Origin: Buttiauxella massiliensis
GTDB taxonomy: Bacteria; Pseudomonadota; Gammaproteobacteria; Enterobacterales; Enterobacteriaceae
Assembly (NCBI RefSeq): GCF_902500225.1
Contig: NZ_LR722667.1
Location: 1-64,000 of the forward strand
Reading direction: 5' to 3'
DNA: 64,000 nt
The notes under the pieces were generated by a model. That model was not told the DNA's origin. It worked only from the letters and a program-made list of their open reading frames with translations, and did not search any database. Positions within the stretch are counted from its first letter, which is position 1. Each line of letters begins with the position of its first letter. Of this stretch, positions 21,137 to 30,683 are shown in pieces. A program made the translations under genes and the position numbers.

Positions 21137-23398
21137 TCAAGCTTTACGCAAATTCTGCGCAGCCTTCACCATATTCGCCAGTGCCTGGCGAGTCTCCGGC
21201 CAGCCACGGGTTTTCAGGCCGCAGTCCGGGTTGACCCACAAGCGCTCTGCCGGAACGCTTTCCGCCGCTTTCTTCAGCAATGCTTCAATCCATTCCACGC
21301 TCGGTACGTTCGGTGAGTGGATGTCATACACGCCCGGTCCGATTTCATTCGGGTATTCGAACTCTTTAAATGACTCCAGCAGGTCCATATCGGAACGCGA
21401 GGTTTCGATGGTGATCACGTCTGCATCCAGCGCGGCAATGGAGTCCATGATGTCGTTGAACTCGCAGTAACACATGTGCGTATGGATCTGCGTGTCATCA
21501 CGCACCACGGCAGCGTTCAGGCGGAAGGCTTCCACTCCCCATTCCAGATACGCCTGCCAGTCGGAACGGCGCAGCGGTAAACCTTCGCGCAGAGCGGGTT
21601 CATCAATCTGGATGATCCCAATACCTGCCGCTTCCAGATCTGCCACTTCGTCACGCAGTGCCAGGGCGATTTGTTTGGCGATGGTTTCACGGCTTACGTC
21701 TTCGCGTGGGAATGACCAGCAAAGAATCGTCACCGGGCCGGTCAACATGCCTTTTACCGGTTTGTCAGTCAGGGATTGCGCGTACTTCGCCCATTCCACG
21801 GTGATTGCTTCCGGGCGGCTGATGTCGCCAATCACAACCGGTGGTTTCACGCAGCGAGAACCGTAACTCTGCACCCAGCCGTTTTGGGTGAACACGAAGC
21901 CATCGAGGTGCTCGCCGAAGTATTCCACCATATCGTTACGCTCGGCTTCACCGTGAACCAGCACGTCCAGCCCTAAACGCTCCTGCTCGGCAACGGCCTG
22001 TTTGATATGTTCTGCGATACCGGTGCGATAGTTGTTGGCGTCAAGATTTCCCTTTTTGAAGTCGAGGCGCAGTCCACGGATTTCAGTGGTTTGCGGGAAA
22101 GAGCCAATGGTTGTGGTCGGCCACGCTGGTAGGTTAAAGCGCTGACGCTGAGCCTGCGCGCGAACGGTGTAGTTGTTCTGGCGTTGGCTGTCTTGCGCCG
22201 TAATGGTCGCAAGACGTTTTCCGACTGCCACATTATGTACGCGCTGTGAATGGCGACGGGCCTGAATCGGCGCACTCCACTCAACAAGTTTTTCTGTGTT
22301 ACCGCTGTTCAGCGCGTCGGTCAGCAAAGACAACTCGGCACATTTTTGCAGCGCGAAGGCAAACCAGCTCTTCACTTCTGCATCCAGTCGCGTTTCCACA
22401 CTTAGATCGATTGGGCTGTGCAGCAGTGAACACGATGACGCGACCCATAAATCACGTTTGCCGACAATCGCTTGCAACTGCTGATATTTCTCAGTCAGAT
22501 CGGCACGCCAGACGTTACGGCCATTAATCACACCGGCCGACAGCAGCCAGTTGGCTGGCAGTTGCTGATGCAGCGCATTGATATCATCTTTGCCATGCAC
22601 GAAGTCAACGTGCAGACCCTGAACCGGCAGCGCCGTAATGGTGCTCAGGTTTGGCGTCACACCTTCAAAGTAAGTGGTCAGCAACAGCTTGACGTTACCA
22701 GCCAGCGCGTCGTAAGCCGGTTTGAACGCATCGAGCCATTCTTGCGGTAACTCCAGCACCAGCGCCGGCTCGTCGATCTGCACCCACTCGATACCACGCT
22801 TTGCCAGTTCCGCCAGCACCTGCTGGTAAACCGGCAGAATATCTTGTAGCAGGCTCAGGCGGTCAAACGGCTCGCCTTTCACTTTGCCAAGCCACAAGTA
22901 AGTCACTGGCCCAAGCAGCACAGGTTTCACGTTGTGGCCCAGCGCCAGTGCTTCGTCGACCTCATCCAGCAGCTGTGTCCAGGTCAGTTTGAACTGCTGG
23001 CCTTTAGTGAATTCCGGCACCATGTAGTGGTAGTTAGTGTTGAACCATTTGGTCATTTCAGCGGCAGCAGCAGGCTCACCCGTTGGTGCGCGGCCACGGC
23101 CTAAACGGAACAAGGTATCAATATCGACGCTGCCGTCCGCGTTCTGATGACGAGCCGGCACGTTGCCAAGCAGCAAGCTGGTTGTCAGAACGTGGTCGTA
23201 CCAGGCGAAATCGCCCACCGGCAGCAATTCCACGCCCGCTTCTTTTTGCTGTTCCCAGTGGCGGGCACGTAGTTCGCGGCCTACCGCCAGTAATTCTTCC
23301 TGAGTGGAGTTGCCCGCCCAGTAACTTTCTTGTGCTTTTTTCAGTTCGCGACGCAGGCCAACACGAGGGAAGCCGAGGGTGTGATTTTTTATCGTCAT
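21137..23398 (-). CDS. metE: Cobalamin-independent methionine synthase MetE
   Basis: Transfers the methyl group of 5-methyltetrahydropteroyltri-L-glutamate to homocysteine in the last step of methionine synthesis when B12 is absent. The 753-residue protein is two (beta/alpha)8 barrels; the C-terminal barrel holds the zinc site with His and Cys in [10 protein letters not shown], Glu in [10 protein letters not shown] and Cys in [13 protein letters not shown]. The start [14 protein letters not shown] and the length are as in E. coli. It is divergent from its activator gene metR; MetJ boxes and a MetR box lie between them. Confidence 0.97.
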   Translation of the reverse strand: MTIKNHTLGFPRVGLRRELKKAQESYWAGNSTQEELLAVGRELRARHWEQQKEAGVELLPVGDFAWYDHVLTTSLLLGNVPARHQNADGSVDIDTLFRLGRGRAPTGEPAAAAEMTKWFNTNYHYMVPEFTKGQQFKLTWTQLLDEVDEALALGHNVKPVLLGPVTYLWLGKVKGEPFDRLSLLQDILPVYQQVLAELAKRGIEWVQIDEPALVLELPQEWLDAFKPAYDALAGNVKLLLTTYFEGVTPNLSTITALPVQGLHVDFVHGKDDINALHQQLPANWLLSAGVINGRNVWRADLTEKYQQLQAIVGKRDLWVASSCSLLHSPIDLSVETRLDAEVKSWFAFALQKCAELSLLTDALNSGNTEKLVEWSAPIQARRHSQRVHNVAVGKRLATITAQDSQRQNNYTVRAQAQRQRFNLPAWPTTTIGSFPQTTEIRGLRLDFKKGNLDANNYRTGIAEHIKQAVAEQERLGLDVLVHGEAERNDMVEYFGEHLDGFVFTQNGWVQSYGSRCVKPPVVIGDISRPEAITVEWAKYAQSLTDKPVKGMLTGPVTILCWSFPREDVSRETIAKQIALALRDEVADLEAAGIGIIQIDEPALREGLPLRRSDWQAYLEWGVEAFRLNAAVVRDDTQIHTHMCYCEFNDIMDSIAALDADVITIETSRSDMDLLESFKEFEYPNEIGPGVYDIHSPNVPSVEWIEALLKKAAESVPAERLWVNPDCGLKTRGWPETRQALANMVKAAQNLRKA

Positions 23399-23432
23399 GT
23401 TCTTTCCTCAATATTCATTATTCGACGCATTT

Positions 23433-23456
23433 AGCCGTCCAGATGTTTACACATCT
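23433..23456. promoter_or_regulatory. Three tandem MetJ met-boxes
   Basis: Three adjacent 8-bp units AGCCGTCC, AGATGTTT and ACACATCT, each matching the met-box AGACGTCT at six of eight positions. MetJ with S-adenosylmethionine binds such arrays cooperatively. The site lies between divergent metE and metR and could repress both. Confidence 0.75.
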
Positions 23457-23507
23457 ATAATCAACAGGTACTGTATATTCCTCAAGCGCAATTTGCTCAT
23501 GCCGAAG

Positions 23508-23520
23508 TGAAGGACTTTCA
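23508..23520. promoter_or_regulatory. MetR-type box overlapping the metR start
   Basis: TGAAGGACTTTCA is an exact TGAA-N5-TTCA match to the MetR recognition pattern. It covers the metR ribosome site and the first base of its ATG, so binding could both activate metE and restrain metR. The single match is short and could be chance. Confidence 0.5.
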
Positions 23521-24473
23521 TGATCGAGATCAAACATCTGCGGACGCTACAGGCGTTACGAAATTGCGGCTCTTTAGCCGCTGCTGCTGCCGCGTTGCAT
23601 CAAACCCAATCGGCACTCTCCCATCAATTCAGCGATCTGGAGCAGCGCCTGGGTTTCCGCCTGTTTGTCCGTAAAAGTCAGCCACTACGGTTTACGCCGC
23701 AGGGCGAGGTGCTATTGCAACTGGCTGAACAAGTTTTGCCGCAGATAAGCCGTGCGCTTCAGGCTTGCAATGAACCCCACCAGACCACGCTGCGCATCGC
23801 CATCGAATGCCATAGCTGCATTCAGTGGCTCACGCCCGCGCTGGAAAACTTCCACAAAACCTGGCCGCAGGTGGATCTGGATTTCAAATCTGGCGTGACG
23901 TTCGACCCGCAGCCTGCTCTGCAACAAAGCGAACTGGATATCGTATTAACGTCCGACATCCTGCCGCGCAGCGGTCTGCATTATTCGCCAATGTTTGATT
24001 ATGAAGTGCGCCTGGTGCTGGCAGCGGATCACCCGCTGGCAAGCAAAACGCGTATTGAACCGGAAGATTTGAGCAGCGAAACGTTGTTGATTTACCCGGT
24101 GCAGCGCCAACGACTCGATATCTGGCGCCATTTCCTGCAACCCGCGGGCGTCAGCCCATCGCTGAAAAGTGTCGATAACACGCTGTTGCTGATTCAGATG
24201 GTGTCAGCCCGCATGGGGATTGCTGCGTTGCCACATTGGGTAGTGGAAAATGTTGAGCGCCAGGGTCTGGTCATAACCAAAACCCTGGGCGAAGGACTGT
24301 GGAGCCGGTTGTACGCCGCAGTGCGCGATGGCGAACAGCGTCAACCGGTGACGGAAGCCTTTATTCGCTCGACGCGTTCACACGCTTGCGAGCATCTGCC
24401 GTTTGTGAAGAACGCGGAGCGACCCAATGGCGATGTACCCATAGCGAAGCCATTATCACCGACCCACCAATAA
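23520..24473 (+). CDS. metR: LysR-family regulator of methionine genes MetR
   Basis: Activator of metE and metH that senses homocysteine. The 317-residue protein has an N-terminal winged helix-turn-helix (about 1-60, [21 protein letters not shown]) and a periplasmic-binding-like effector domain (about 90-300). Length equals E. coli MetR. Its 3' 113 nt overlap the 3' end of bioP on the opposite strand. Divergent from metE, the standard LysR arrangement. Confidence 0.96.
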   Translation: MIEIKHLRTLQALRNCGSLAAAAAALHQTQSALSHQFSDLEQRLGFRLFVRKSQPLRFTPQGEVLLQLAEQVLPQISRALQACNEPHQTTLRIAIECHSCIQWLTPALENFHKTWPQVDLDFKSGVTFDPQPALQQSELDIVLTSDILPRSGLHYSPMFDYEVRLVLAADHPLASKTRIEPEDLSSETLLIYPVQRQRLDIWRHFLQPAGVSPSLKSVDNTLLLIQMVSARMGIAALPHWVVENVERQGLVITKTLGEGLWSRLYAAVRDGEQRQPVTEAFIRSTRSHACEHLPFVKNAERPNGDVPIAKPLSPTHQ

Positions 24474-25260
24474 TAAAACTCGGCCAGTGAGGCTGTTCTT
24501 GCCAGATGGCAAGGTTAACCAGCAGCCCCGCCGGAACATGTACGTTGTTCATGATACCAAGCGTGCCCGCATCCACCTGAGTCGCACCATAGTTCCACAT
24601 AAAGTAGCCCAGCCCGGAAGCCACCACGCCAAGCCACACCAGGATACCCCATTGCAAGTTGGTGGTTGGGAGTTTTTGCGGATTTCCCAGCGCAAACCAG
24701 GCTGTTACAGCCACGACTGCCGCCCCGAGGTAGAACCACGAAAATGCGCAACGTTGCGGCATCGGGCGTGTTTCCATCAGCCGTTTGTAGCCCACCATAC
24801 CGATGGCGAAGCAGATGTTTGCCGCCTGGACCAGCATCAGGCCAATCCAGAAGTGATCGCTCACTTTGTCGTAGCGAATAATCGCCGCGCCAATCACCGC
24901 AAGTCCGGCACTCAATGCGTAGCCCCAACGTAGCTTGTTGCCGCTGATCAAGTCATAAATCAGCGTAACGTAAAGCGGCGTCATTACTGTAAACAGCAGG
25001 AATTCTGAAACGGTGAGGTAGAGATACGCCTGGAAGCTAAACAGGTACATCACGCCGAGTTGCAGTGCGCCCACCAGCATATACAGCAGCAATGTTTTCG
25101 CGCTATAGCCTTTAAAGCGCAGGAACGGCAGGAACACTATCGCCGCCAGCCCGACGCGCATCAGCACTGAAAAGTAGCTGTCGACATGCCCGGCAAGGTA
25201 TTCGCCAATCAGGCTAAAAGAGAAGGCCCACAGAATAGTGGTGATGATCAGTAACGGCAC
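24361..25260 (-). CDS. bioP: Biotin transporter BioP (YigM)
   Basis: Ten-span transporter of the drug/metabolite (EamA) family; the E. coli homologue YigM was shown to take up biotin. The 299-residue protein equals the E. coli length, with two EamA repeats (about 1-130 and 140-280) and motifs [14 protein letters not shown] and [18 protein letters not shown]. The hydrophilic C-terminal tail ([11 protein letters not shown]...) is encoded opposite the end of metR. Confidence 0.93.
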   Translation of the reverse strand: MPLLIITTILWAFSFSLIGEYLAGHVDSYFSVLMRVGLAAIVFLPFLRFKGYSAKTLLLYMLVGALQLGVMYLFSFQAYLYLTVSEFLLFTVMTPLYVTLIYDLISGNKLRWGYALSAGLAVIGAAIIRYDKVSDHFWIGLMLVQAANICFAIGMVGYKRLMETRPMPQRCAFSWFYLGAAVVAVTAWFALGNPQKLPTTNLQWGILVWLGVVASGLGYFMWNYGATQVDAGTLGIMNNVHVPAGLLVNLAIWQEQPHWPSFIIGGSVIMASLWVHRHWVAPRSSQTADARKRVNASSE

Positions 25261-25335
25261 GATGAAGTCTCTACTACGGGAGATTAATGCTTCATTGTAG
25301 CGAAGGGAATGTGCAGAAGTTGGTTTATTTGGTTG

Positions 25336-25362
25336 ACGAGTGGTGATTAATCCACCACTCGT
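25336..25362 (-). terminator. Terminator hairpin after yigL
   Basis: A 10-bp perfect stem ACGAGTGGTG / CACCACTCGT with a 7-nt loop, 11 bp beyond the yigL stop codon. U tracts are modest on both sides (GTTTATT on the right), so it may be weak or bidirectional. Confidence 0.65.
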
Positions 25363-25372
25363 TTATTACGAA

Positions 25373-26179
25373 TCAGTCTTTGCCGAGGAACATCTTGCGC
25401 AGGTAATGTGGAACCGCGTTATCACCGTTGGTGCCGATAACTTCCAGCTCTGGCAGCAAGTCTTTCAGGCGCTGGTGGGCGTTGCCCATGATGCAGCCTT
25501 TACCCGCCATGCTCAGCATTTCCGCGTCATTCATGCCGTCACCAAAGGAAATGCAGTCTTTCAGGCCGTAGCCCATCGCTTTGGATACCGCTTCCAGCGC
25601 GTGACCTTTCGACACGCCACCCGCCATCACTTCCAGGCAAGTCAGCGTCGAGAAACTCACATTCACGCGGTCGCCCCAGCGAGCGAGCAACGCTTGCTCA
25701 AGCGGCAGGAGCTTTTCATGTGAATCACAGGTGAAGAACACTTTGCTGACGCCATCAGCTTCCAGCAAGCCTGGTTCAAACAGGGTGTAATTGAACACCG
25801 CTTCTTTAAAATATTTCATCTCTTCCGGGCGGTGGCGGTTCATAAACCACTGGTCACCACGGTAGACGTTGGTCACGATATCTTGATTAGTATGCACCAC
25901 ACCGAACAAGTCCTGCGCGATGTCGTGGTCGAGATCGTGGCTGAACACCAGGTTGCCGTCAGTATCATGCACACGCGCACCGTTAGAGGTGATCATGTAG
26001 GCTTTGATTTCGAGGTTATCGCGAATCTGCCCCACGTCGATATGGTGGCGGCCCGTTGCGAAGACGAAATGAACACCTTCAGCGGTGAGCAATTTCAGCG
26101 TTTCTTTAGCATACGAGGAGAGTGTGTGATCAGGGGACAGCAACGTGCCATCTAAGTCAGACGCAACGACATGGTACAT
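25373..26179 (-). CDS. yigL: HAD-family sugar/cofactor phosphatase YigL
   Basis: Cof-type HAD phosphatase; in E. coli YigL dephosphorylates pyridoxal phosphate and sugar phosphates, and its mRNA is stabilised by SgrS in sugar-phosphate stress. The 268-residue protein has motif I ASDLDGTLLSPD and motif IV SFGDGMNDAEML with an inserted alpha/beta cap. The frame opens 22 codons earlier, but MYHVVASDLDGT matches the E. coli start. It lies 31 bp after pldB on the same strand, the pldB-yigL operon in which SgrS acts. Confidence 0.93.
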   Translation of the reverse strand: MYHVVASDLDGTLLSPDHTLSSYAKETLKLLTAEGVHFVFATGRHHIDVGQIRDNLEIKAYMITSNGARVHDTDGNLVFSHDLDHDIAQDLFGVVHTNQDIVTNVYRGDQWFMNRHRPEEMKYFKEAVFNYTLFEPGLLEADGVSKVFFTCDSHEKLLPLEQALLARWGDRVNVSFSTLTCLEVMAGGVSKGHALEAVSKAMGYGLKDCISFGDGMNDAEMLSMAGKGCIMGNAHQRLKDLLPELEVIGTNGDNAVPHYLRKMFLGKD

Positions 26180-26210
26180 AGGATTTGGAACCTCTGGTGT
26201 TAAATTCAGA

Positions 26211-27203
26211 TTAATTATGCCTGTCAAAAAACGCGATGACGGCATTCAGCGCTTCGGTCCGCATATCGTCCTTTTCGAACAGGATCTCATGATACGCACC
26301 GTTTATGACGTAAGGTGTTTCCCCCTCACAAGGGTGGCCCGCCGCGGCGCGAATCTCACAGAATTGGTCATGCGCACGGTTATCTACGACGCGCTCCTCT
26401 TCTGCCTGCAGGATAAAAATCGGCGTGGTGATAGCAGTGGCTCCTGCTAAAACCTGTTCTCCTGCGAGTATCCCTTCTCTTACCCAGTGATTCGTTGGCC
26501 CGCCCAACCGCAATGCTGGCTCATCAGCATAAAAACGCAGGTTGCGGCGGTAACGTTCACGGCTATGGGTCAGGACATTAACGCTAAATGGTAATGCACG
26601 CCAGCGGCCTGTTCCGATTGCATAACCCTCACGAATACGCTGATGGCCTTCCGCCCAATCAAGAATATGGCGCACCATCCAGTCAGGCCAGCGCAAGGCG
26701 ATACCAAACATCGGCGCACACAGCGCAACTGCATCAAAGCATTGTGAGTTTTTCTCAAGCCACAGCGTAATTATCGCGCCGCCCATGGAATGCGCTAACG
26801 CGTAGCGTTTTCTCCAGGGGCCGTTGGCAACTTCGTGCTGATAAAAGCGGTCAAAGTCGTCGACATAGTCGCTAAATTTCGCCACATGGCCACGATGCGA
26901 GTCCGAAAGCATGCGTCCGGAACGCCCTTGCCCACGGTGGTCGATAATTAAAATATCGAACCCGCAATGGAAAAGATCGTAAGCCAGTTCGGCATATTTG
27001 ACGTAACTTTCGATACGGCCAGGGCAAACGACAATGACCCTATCGTGATTCTGCGCGCGAAAGCGTACGTAGCGTACCGGCACTTCGTCGACGCCTGAAA
27101 ATTCACACTCTTCGCGCTGCCGCCAGAAGTCCATCAACGGACCCGTGGTGAAAGCCGCAAAGGCGTTTTCCCTGTTTGACCATCCATTTTTATGCTGAGT
27201 CAT
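26211..27203 (-). CDS. pldB: Lysophospholipase L2 PldB
   Basis: Alpha/beta-hydrolase that hydrolyses lysophospholipids at the inner membrane. The 330-residue protein carries the nucleophile elbow LAHSMGGAI, preceded by IDHRGQGRSGR, and a late His in NGAYHEILFEKD. It is about 10 residues shorter than E. coli PldB at the C-terminus. It is followed by yigL in an operon and is divergent from rhtB. Confidence 0.94.
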   Translation of the reverse strand: MTQHKNGWSNRENAFAAFTTGPLMDFWRQREECEFSGVDEVPVRYVRFRAQNHDRVIVVCPGRIESYVKYAELAYDLFHCGFDILIIDHRGQGRSGRMLSDSHRGHVAKFSDYVDDFDRFYQHEVANGPWRKRYALAHSMGGAIITLWLEKNSQCFDAVALCAPMFGIALRWPDWMVRHILDWAEGHQRIREGYAIGTGRWRALPFSVNVLTHSRERYRRNLRFYADEPALRLGGPTNHWVREGILAGEQVLAGATAITTPIFILQAEEERVVDNRAHDQFCEIRAAAGHPCEGETPYVINGAYHEILFEKDDMRTEALNAVIAFFDRHN

Positions 27204-27282
27204 ATCGCTTTTTTGTGATTCGTAGCACGCTCATCAACAATAGCGTATTGTGGCATAAAAGTGTTCGATCAGGGAATTTCAC

Positions 27283-27903
27283 ATGAGCATCGAGTGGTGG
27301 TTTACCTATCTCGTAACCACATTAATTCTGAGTCTGTCACCCGGTTCCGGGGCAATTAATACCATGACCACCGCCATTAGCCACGGCTATCGGGGGGCTG
27401 CCGCGTCGATTGCCGGGCTGCAAACGGGGCTTGCGATTCATATTGTGCTGGTTGGGATTGGGCTTGGTGCGCTGTTCTCACACTCGTTGCTGGCTTTTGA
27501 AATTTTGAAATGGGCGGGTGCCGCTTATCTTGTCTGGCTTGGTATTCAGCAATGGCGTGCCGCGGGTGCGTTGGACTTGAATACTCTGGCGACTACCCAA
27601 CCACGCAGCCGTCTGTTTAAGCGCGCGGTTTTTGTGAATCTCACAAACCCAAAAAGCATCGTCTTTCTTGCTGCACTTTTCCCGCAGTTTATCTCTCCAC
27701 ACGAGCCACAGGCGGTGCAGTATTTAGTACTCGGCGTGACCACGGTAGTAGTCGATATTATTGTGATGATTGGCTATGCGACGCTTGCGACACGTATTGC
27801 AGGCTGGATTAAGGGGCCGCGTCAGATGAAGGCATTGAACAGAGTTTTTGGTTCGCTATTTATGTTGGTTGGCGCACTCCTTGCGGGAGCACGCCAGGCT
27901 TAA
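27283..27903 (+). CDS. rhtB: Homoserine/homoserine lactone efflux protein RhtB
   Basis: LysE/RhtB-family exporter of homoserine and its lactone. The 206-residue protein has about six membrane spans and the family signature [10 protein letters not shown] near residues 20-30, with NLTNPKS in the middle. It is transcribed opposite to its paralogue rhtC. The stop codon TAA touches an ERIC element: its last A is the first base of the repeat. Confidence 0.94.
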   Translation: MSIEWWFTYLVTTLILSLSPGSGAINTMTTAISHGYRGAAASIAGLQTGLAIHIVLVGIGLGALFSHSLLAFEILKWAGAAYLVWLGIQQWRAAGALDLNTLATTQPRSRLFKRAVFVNLTNPKSIVFLAALFPQFISPHEPQAVQYLVLGVTTVVVDIIVMIGYATLATRIAGWIKGPRQMKALNRVFGSLFMLVGALLAGARQA

Positions 27904-28027
27904 TACCCGTCATACTTCAAGTTGCAGGGGTGTTGACTGCACTCACAAACCCCAGTCACTTACTCAAGTAAGCTCCTGGGGATTTGCTCCCTGGCCGCCT
28001 ACCTGCAACTCGAATTATTTAGGGTAT
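27903..28027. repeat. ERIC element 2
   Basis: 125-bp ERIC bounded by ATACCC and GGGTAT, in inverse orientation to the copies at 7939 and 28696. The core stem is of the CCCCA/TGGGG type. It fills the space between convergent rhtB and rhtC and begins within the rhtB stop codon. Confidence 0.93.
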
Positions 28028-28038
28028 CTCAGAAAAAA

Positions 28039-28659
28039 TTAACGGGAAATAATCAGGTGGATGCCGAATCCGGCAAACAACGCACCGGCTGTGCCGTCAA
28101 TCCATTTCGCAAGGCGCTGGTAACCCCGGCGCATTTGCGGCATAGCGAACAGGCTGGCGACCACGGTAAACCAGGCAAAGGTTTCCAGCGCGATCATCAC
28201 AAATAAACCCCAGCGTTCAGCACTTCCCACATCATTGCCCACGAACAGCGAGAACACGCTGCCGAAGTAAATAATGGCTTTAGGGTTCGACAGGTTGGTC
28301 AGCAGCCCTTTCAGGAAGCTGCGGCCACCATGTGCCAGTTCTACAGCGGGTAATTCCTCGGAAGGCTTCTCTTTCCTCAGTGCGCTGCGCAGCATCTGGT
28401 AACCCATCCAGCACAGATACAAACCACCGCCCACCATGATAATGCTGTGCAGCCAGGCCATTTTTTCCAGGATCAGATTCAGGCCAAGCAAAGCCACGCC
28501 AGACCAAACCATAACGCCGCCGGTAATACCCAGTACGCCCATCATGGCTTCTTTGCGGGAACGGCTAACGGCAGTTTGCGATACGAAGAAGAAGTCCGGG
28601 CCAGGGGTGATGAGCGCAACGATGTGTAATACCGCTACGGTCAGAAAAAGCGTCAACAT
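28039..28659 (-). CDS. rhtC: Threonine efflux protein RhtC
   Basis: LysE/RhtB-family exporter of threonine. The 206-residue protein has the signature TPGPDFFFVSQTA near residues 18-30 and NLSNPKAIIYFGS, with about six membrane spans. The gene lies wholly between two ERIC copies in inverse orientation. Order recQ-rhtC-rhtB is as in E. coli. Confidence 0.94.
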   Translation of the reverse strand: MLTLFLTVAVLHIVALITPGPDFFFVSQTAVSRSRKEAMMGVLGITGGVMVWSGVALLGLNLILEKMAWLHSIIMVGGGLYLCWMGYQMLRSALRKEKPSEELPAVELAHGGRSFLKGLLTNLSNPKAIIYFGSVFSLFVGNDVGSAERWGLFVMIALETFAWFTVVASLFAMPQMRRGYQRLAKWIDGTAGALFAGFGIHLIISR

Positions 28660-28695
28660 AAGAAAGCTCGCTGGATAATTAATTGGACAATAACT

Positions 28696-28820
28696 ATACC
28701 CTAAATACTTCGAGTTGCAGGTAGGCGGCTAGGGAACTTATCCCCAGGAGCTTACATAAGTAAGTGACTGGGGTAAGTGAGTGCAGCCAACACCCCTGCA
28801 GCTTGAAGAATGAAGGGTAT
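28696..28820. repeat. ERIC element 3
   Basis: 125-bp ERIC with the textbook core CCCCAGGAGCTTACATAAG and TAAGTGACTGGGG. It lies between rhtC and recQ, ending 6 nt before the recQ stop codon, so it would form the recQ 3' UTR and the rhtC 5' UTR. Confidence 0.94.
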
Positions 28821-28826
28821 TGGCTA

Positions 28827-30662
28827 CTACTCATCTTCGCCATCAACATGGCTGCGAATAAGTGCCATAAACTCACGCCCAAAGCGTTCAAGTTTACGCG
28901 TACCTACACCGTTAACTCCTAGCATTTCACCAGGCGTAATCGGCATTTGTTCGGCCATTTCGATAAGCGTGGCGTCGTTAAACACCACATACGGCGGGAT
29001 ATTCTCCTCGTCGGCAATAGCTTTACGTAACTTACGCAATTTGGCGAATAGCTTACGATCGTAGTTTCCGCCAAACACTTTCGGGCTGGATTTCGATTTG
29101 ATGGCCACAATACGTGGCACCGCAAGCATTAAGGGTTCTTCGCCACGCAAGAATGGTCGAGCCGCTGCGGTGAGTTGCAACGCGGAGTGCTGAGCAATAT
29201 TTTGTGTCACCACGCCGAGGTGAATTAACTGGCGGATAACGCTGACCCAATGCTCGTGCGTCTGGTCACGACCAATGCCGTAGACTGGTAATTTATCGTG
29301 CTGAAACTCGCGAATACGCTGATTATTGGCACCACGCAGGACTTCCACGACATAACCCATACCAAAGCGCTGATTGACACGATAAATACAGGACAGTGCT
29401 TTTTGCGCATCCACCAGCCCGTCGTAACGGCGCGGTGGATCGAGGCAAACATCGCAGTTGCCACAAGATTGCTGGCGACCTTCACCAAAATAATTCAGCA
29501 ACACCAAACGGCGGCAGGTTTGCGCTTCGGCAAACGCGCCCATTGCATTGAGTTTGTGGCGCTCAATATCCTGTAATTGCCCGACTGGTTTTTCCTCGAG
29601 GCATTTACGCAACCACGCCATATCAGCCGGATCGTAAAATAGCATCGCTTCCGCAGGCAGGCCATCACGCCCGGCACGGCCCGTTTCCTGGTAATAGGAT
29701 TCGATATTGCGTGGGATGTCGAAGTGCGCGACAAAACGGACGTTGGGTTTATTGATGCCCATACCGAAGGCGACGGTCGCAACCACGATTTGCAGGTCAT
29801 CACGTTGGAATTTTTCCTGCACTTCCGCACGCACATGGTGTTCAAGCCCTGCATGATAAGCCCCGGCGCTGATACCTTTGCTTTGCAAACGCGCAGCTGT
29901 GTCTTCCACTTTGGCGCGGCTGCCACAGTAAATAATGCCGGATTTCCCGCGTTGTTCTTGCACGTAGCGCATCAGCTGATCGAGAGGTTTAAACTTCTCC
30001 ATCAGCATGTAGCGAATGTTCGGGCGGTCAAAGCTACTGATTTGAATTAGCGGGTCATGCAGGCCTAACAGGCGAACAATGTCCGCGCGCGTTGTGTCAT
30101 CAGCCGTAGCAGTTAAGGCAATGAATGGCACCGAAGGCAAGCGCTGGCGCAATTGGCCAAGCGCTGCATATTCCGGGCGGAAATCGTGTCCCCACTGCGA
30201 AATACAGTGCGCCTCATCAACCGCAACCATCGACAAGTGCCACTGGCTGATTTGGTCGATGAAGTTATCCATCATCAACCGTTCAGGTGCGATGTATAAC
30301 AGGCGAATCTGCCCGGAACGGCAGCCCGCCATCACTTCTTGTTGCTGTTCGCGATTTTGAGTGGAGTTAAGACACGCTGCCGCAACACCGTTTGCCAACA
30401 ACTGATCAACCTGGTCTTTCATCAGGGAAATCAGCGGCGAGACAACGACCGTCAGCCCGCCAAATACCAATGCGGGGATTTGATAGCACAGGGATTTGCC
30501 ACCGCCGGTCGGCATGACAACCAGGCAATCACGCCCTTCCAGCACCGTTTCGATGATGGCTTCCTGACCCGGGCGGAACTGTTGATAGCCGAAGGTATCT
30601 TGCAAAACCTGTCTGGCCAGTACTGCCTGATTAATTACTTCCGCCTGTGTCACGCTTTCCAC
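28827..30662 (-). CDS. recQ: ATP-dependent DNA helicase RecQ
   Basis: 3'-5' DNA helicase of the RecF recombination pathway. The 611-residue protein has Walker A in MPTGGGKSLCYQ, DEAH box in VDEAHCISQWGHDFRPEY, helicase C motif QETGRAGRDG, the four-Cys zinc site in TCRRLVLLNYF...CGNCDVC, a winged helix, and a C-terminal HRDC domain (about 530-605). E. coli RecQ is 609. It lies 21 bp downstream of pldA on the same strand, as in E. coli. Confidence 0.97.
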   Translation of the reverse strand: MESVTQAEVINQAVLARQVLQDTFGYQQFRPGQEAIIETVLEGRDCLVVMPTGGGKSLCYQIPALVFGGLTVVVSPLISLMKDQVDQLLANGVAAACLNSTQNREQQQEVMAGCRSGQIRLLYIAPERLMMDNFIDQISQWHLSMVAVDEAHCISQWGHDFRPEYAALGQLRQRLPSVPFIALTATADDTTRADIVRLLGLHDPLIQISSFDRPNIRYMLMEKFKPLDQLMRYVQEQRGKSGIIYCGSRAKVEDTAARLQSKGISAGAYHAGLEHHVRAEVQEKFQRDDLQIVVATVAFGMGINKPNVRFVAHFDIPRNIESYYQETGRAGRDGLPAEAMLFYDPADMAWLRKCLEEKPVGQLQDIERHKLNAMGAFAEAQTCRRLVLLNYFGEGRQQSCGNCDVCLDPPRRYDGLVDAQKALSCIYRVNQRFGMGYVVEVLRGANNQRIREFQHDKLPVYGIGRDQTHEHWVSVIRQLIHLGVVTQNIAQHSALQLTAAARPFLRGEEPLMLAVPRIVAIKSKSSPKVFGGNYDRKLFAKLRKLRKAIADEENIPPYVVFNDATLIEMAEQMPITPGEMLGVNGVGTRKLERFGREFMALIRSHVDGEDE

Positions 30663-30683
30663 ACCACTAAAACCGCCAAATTT

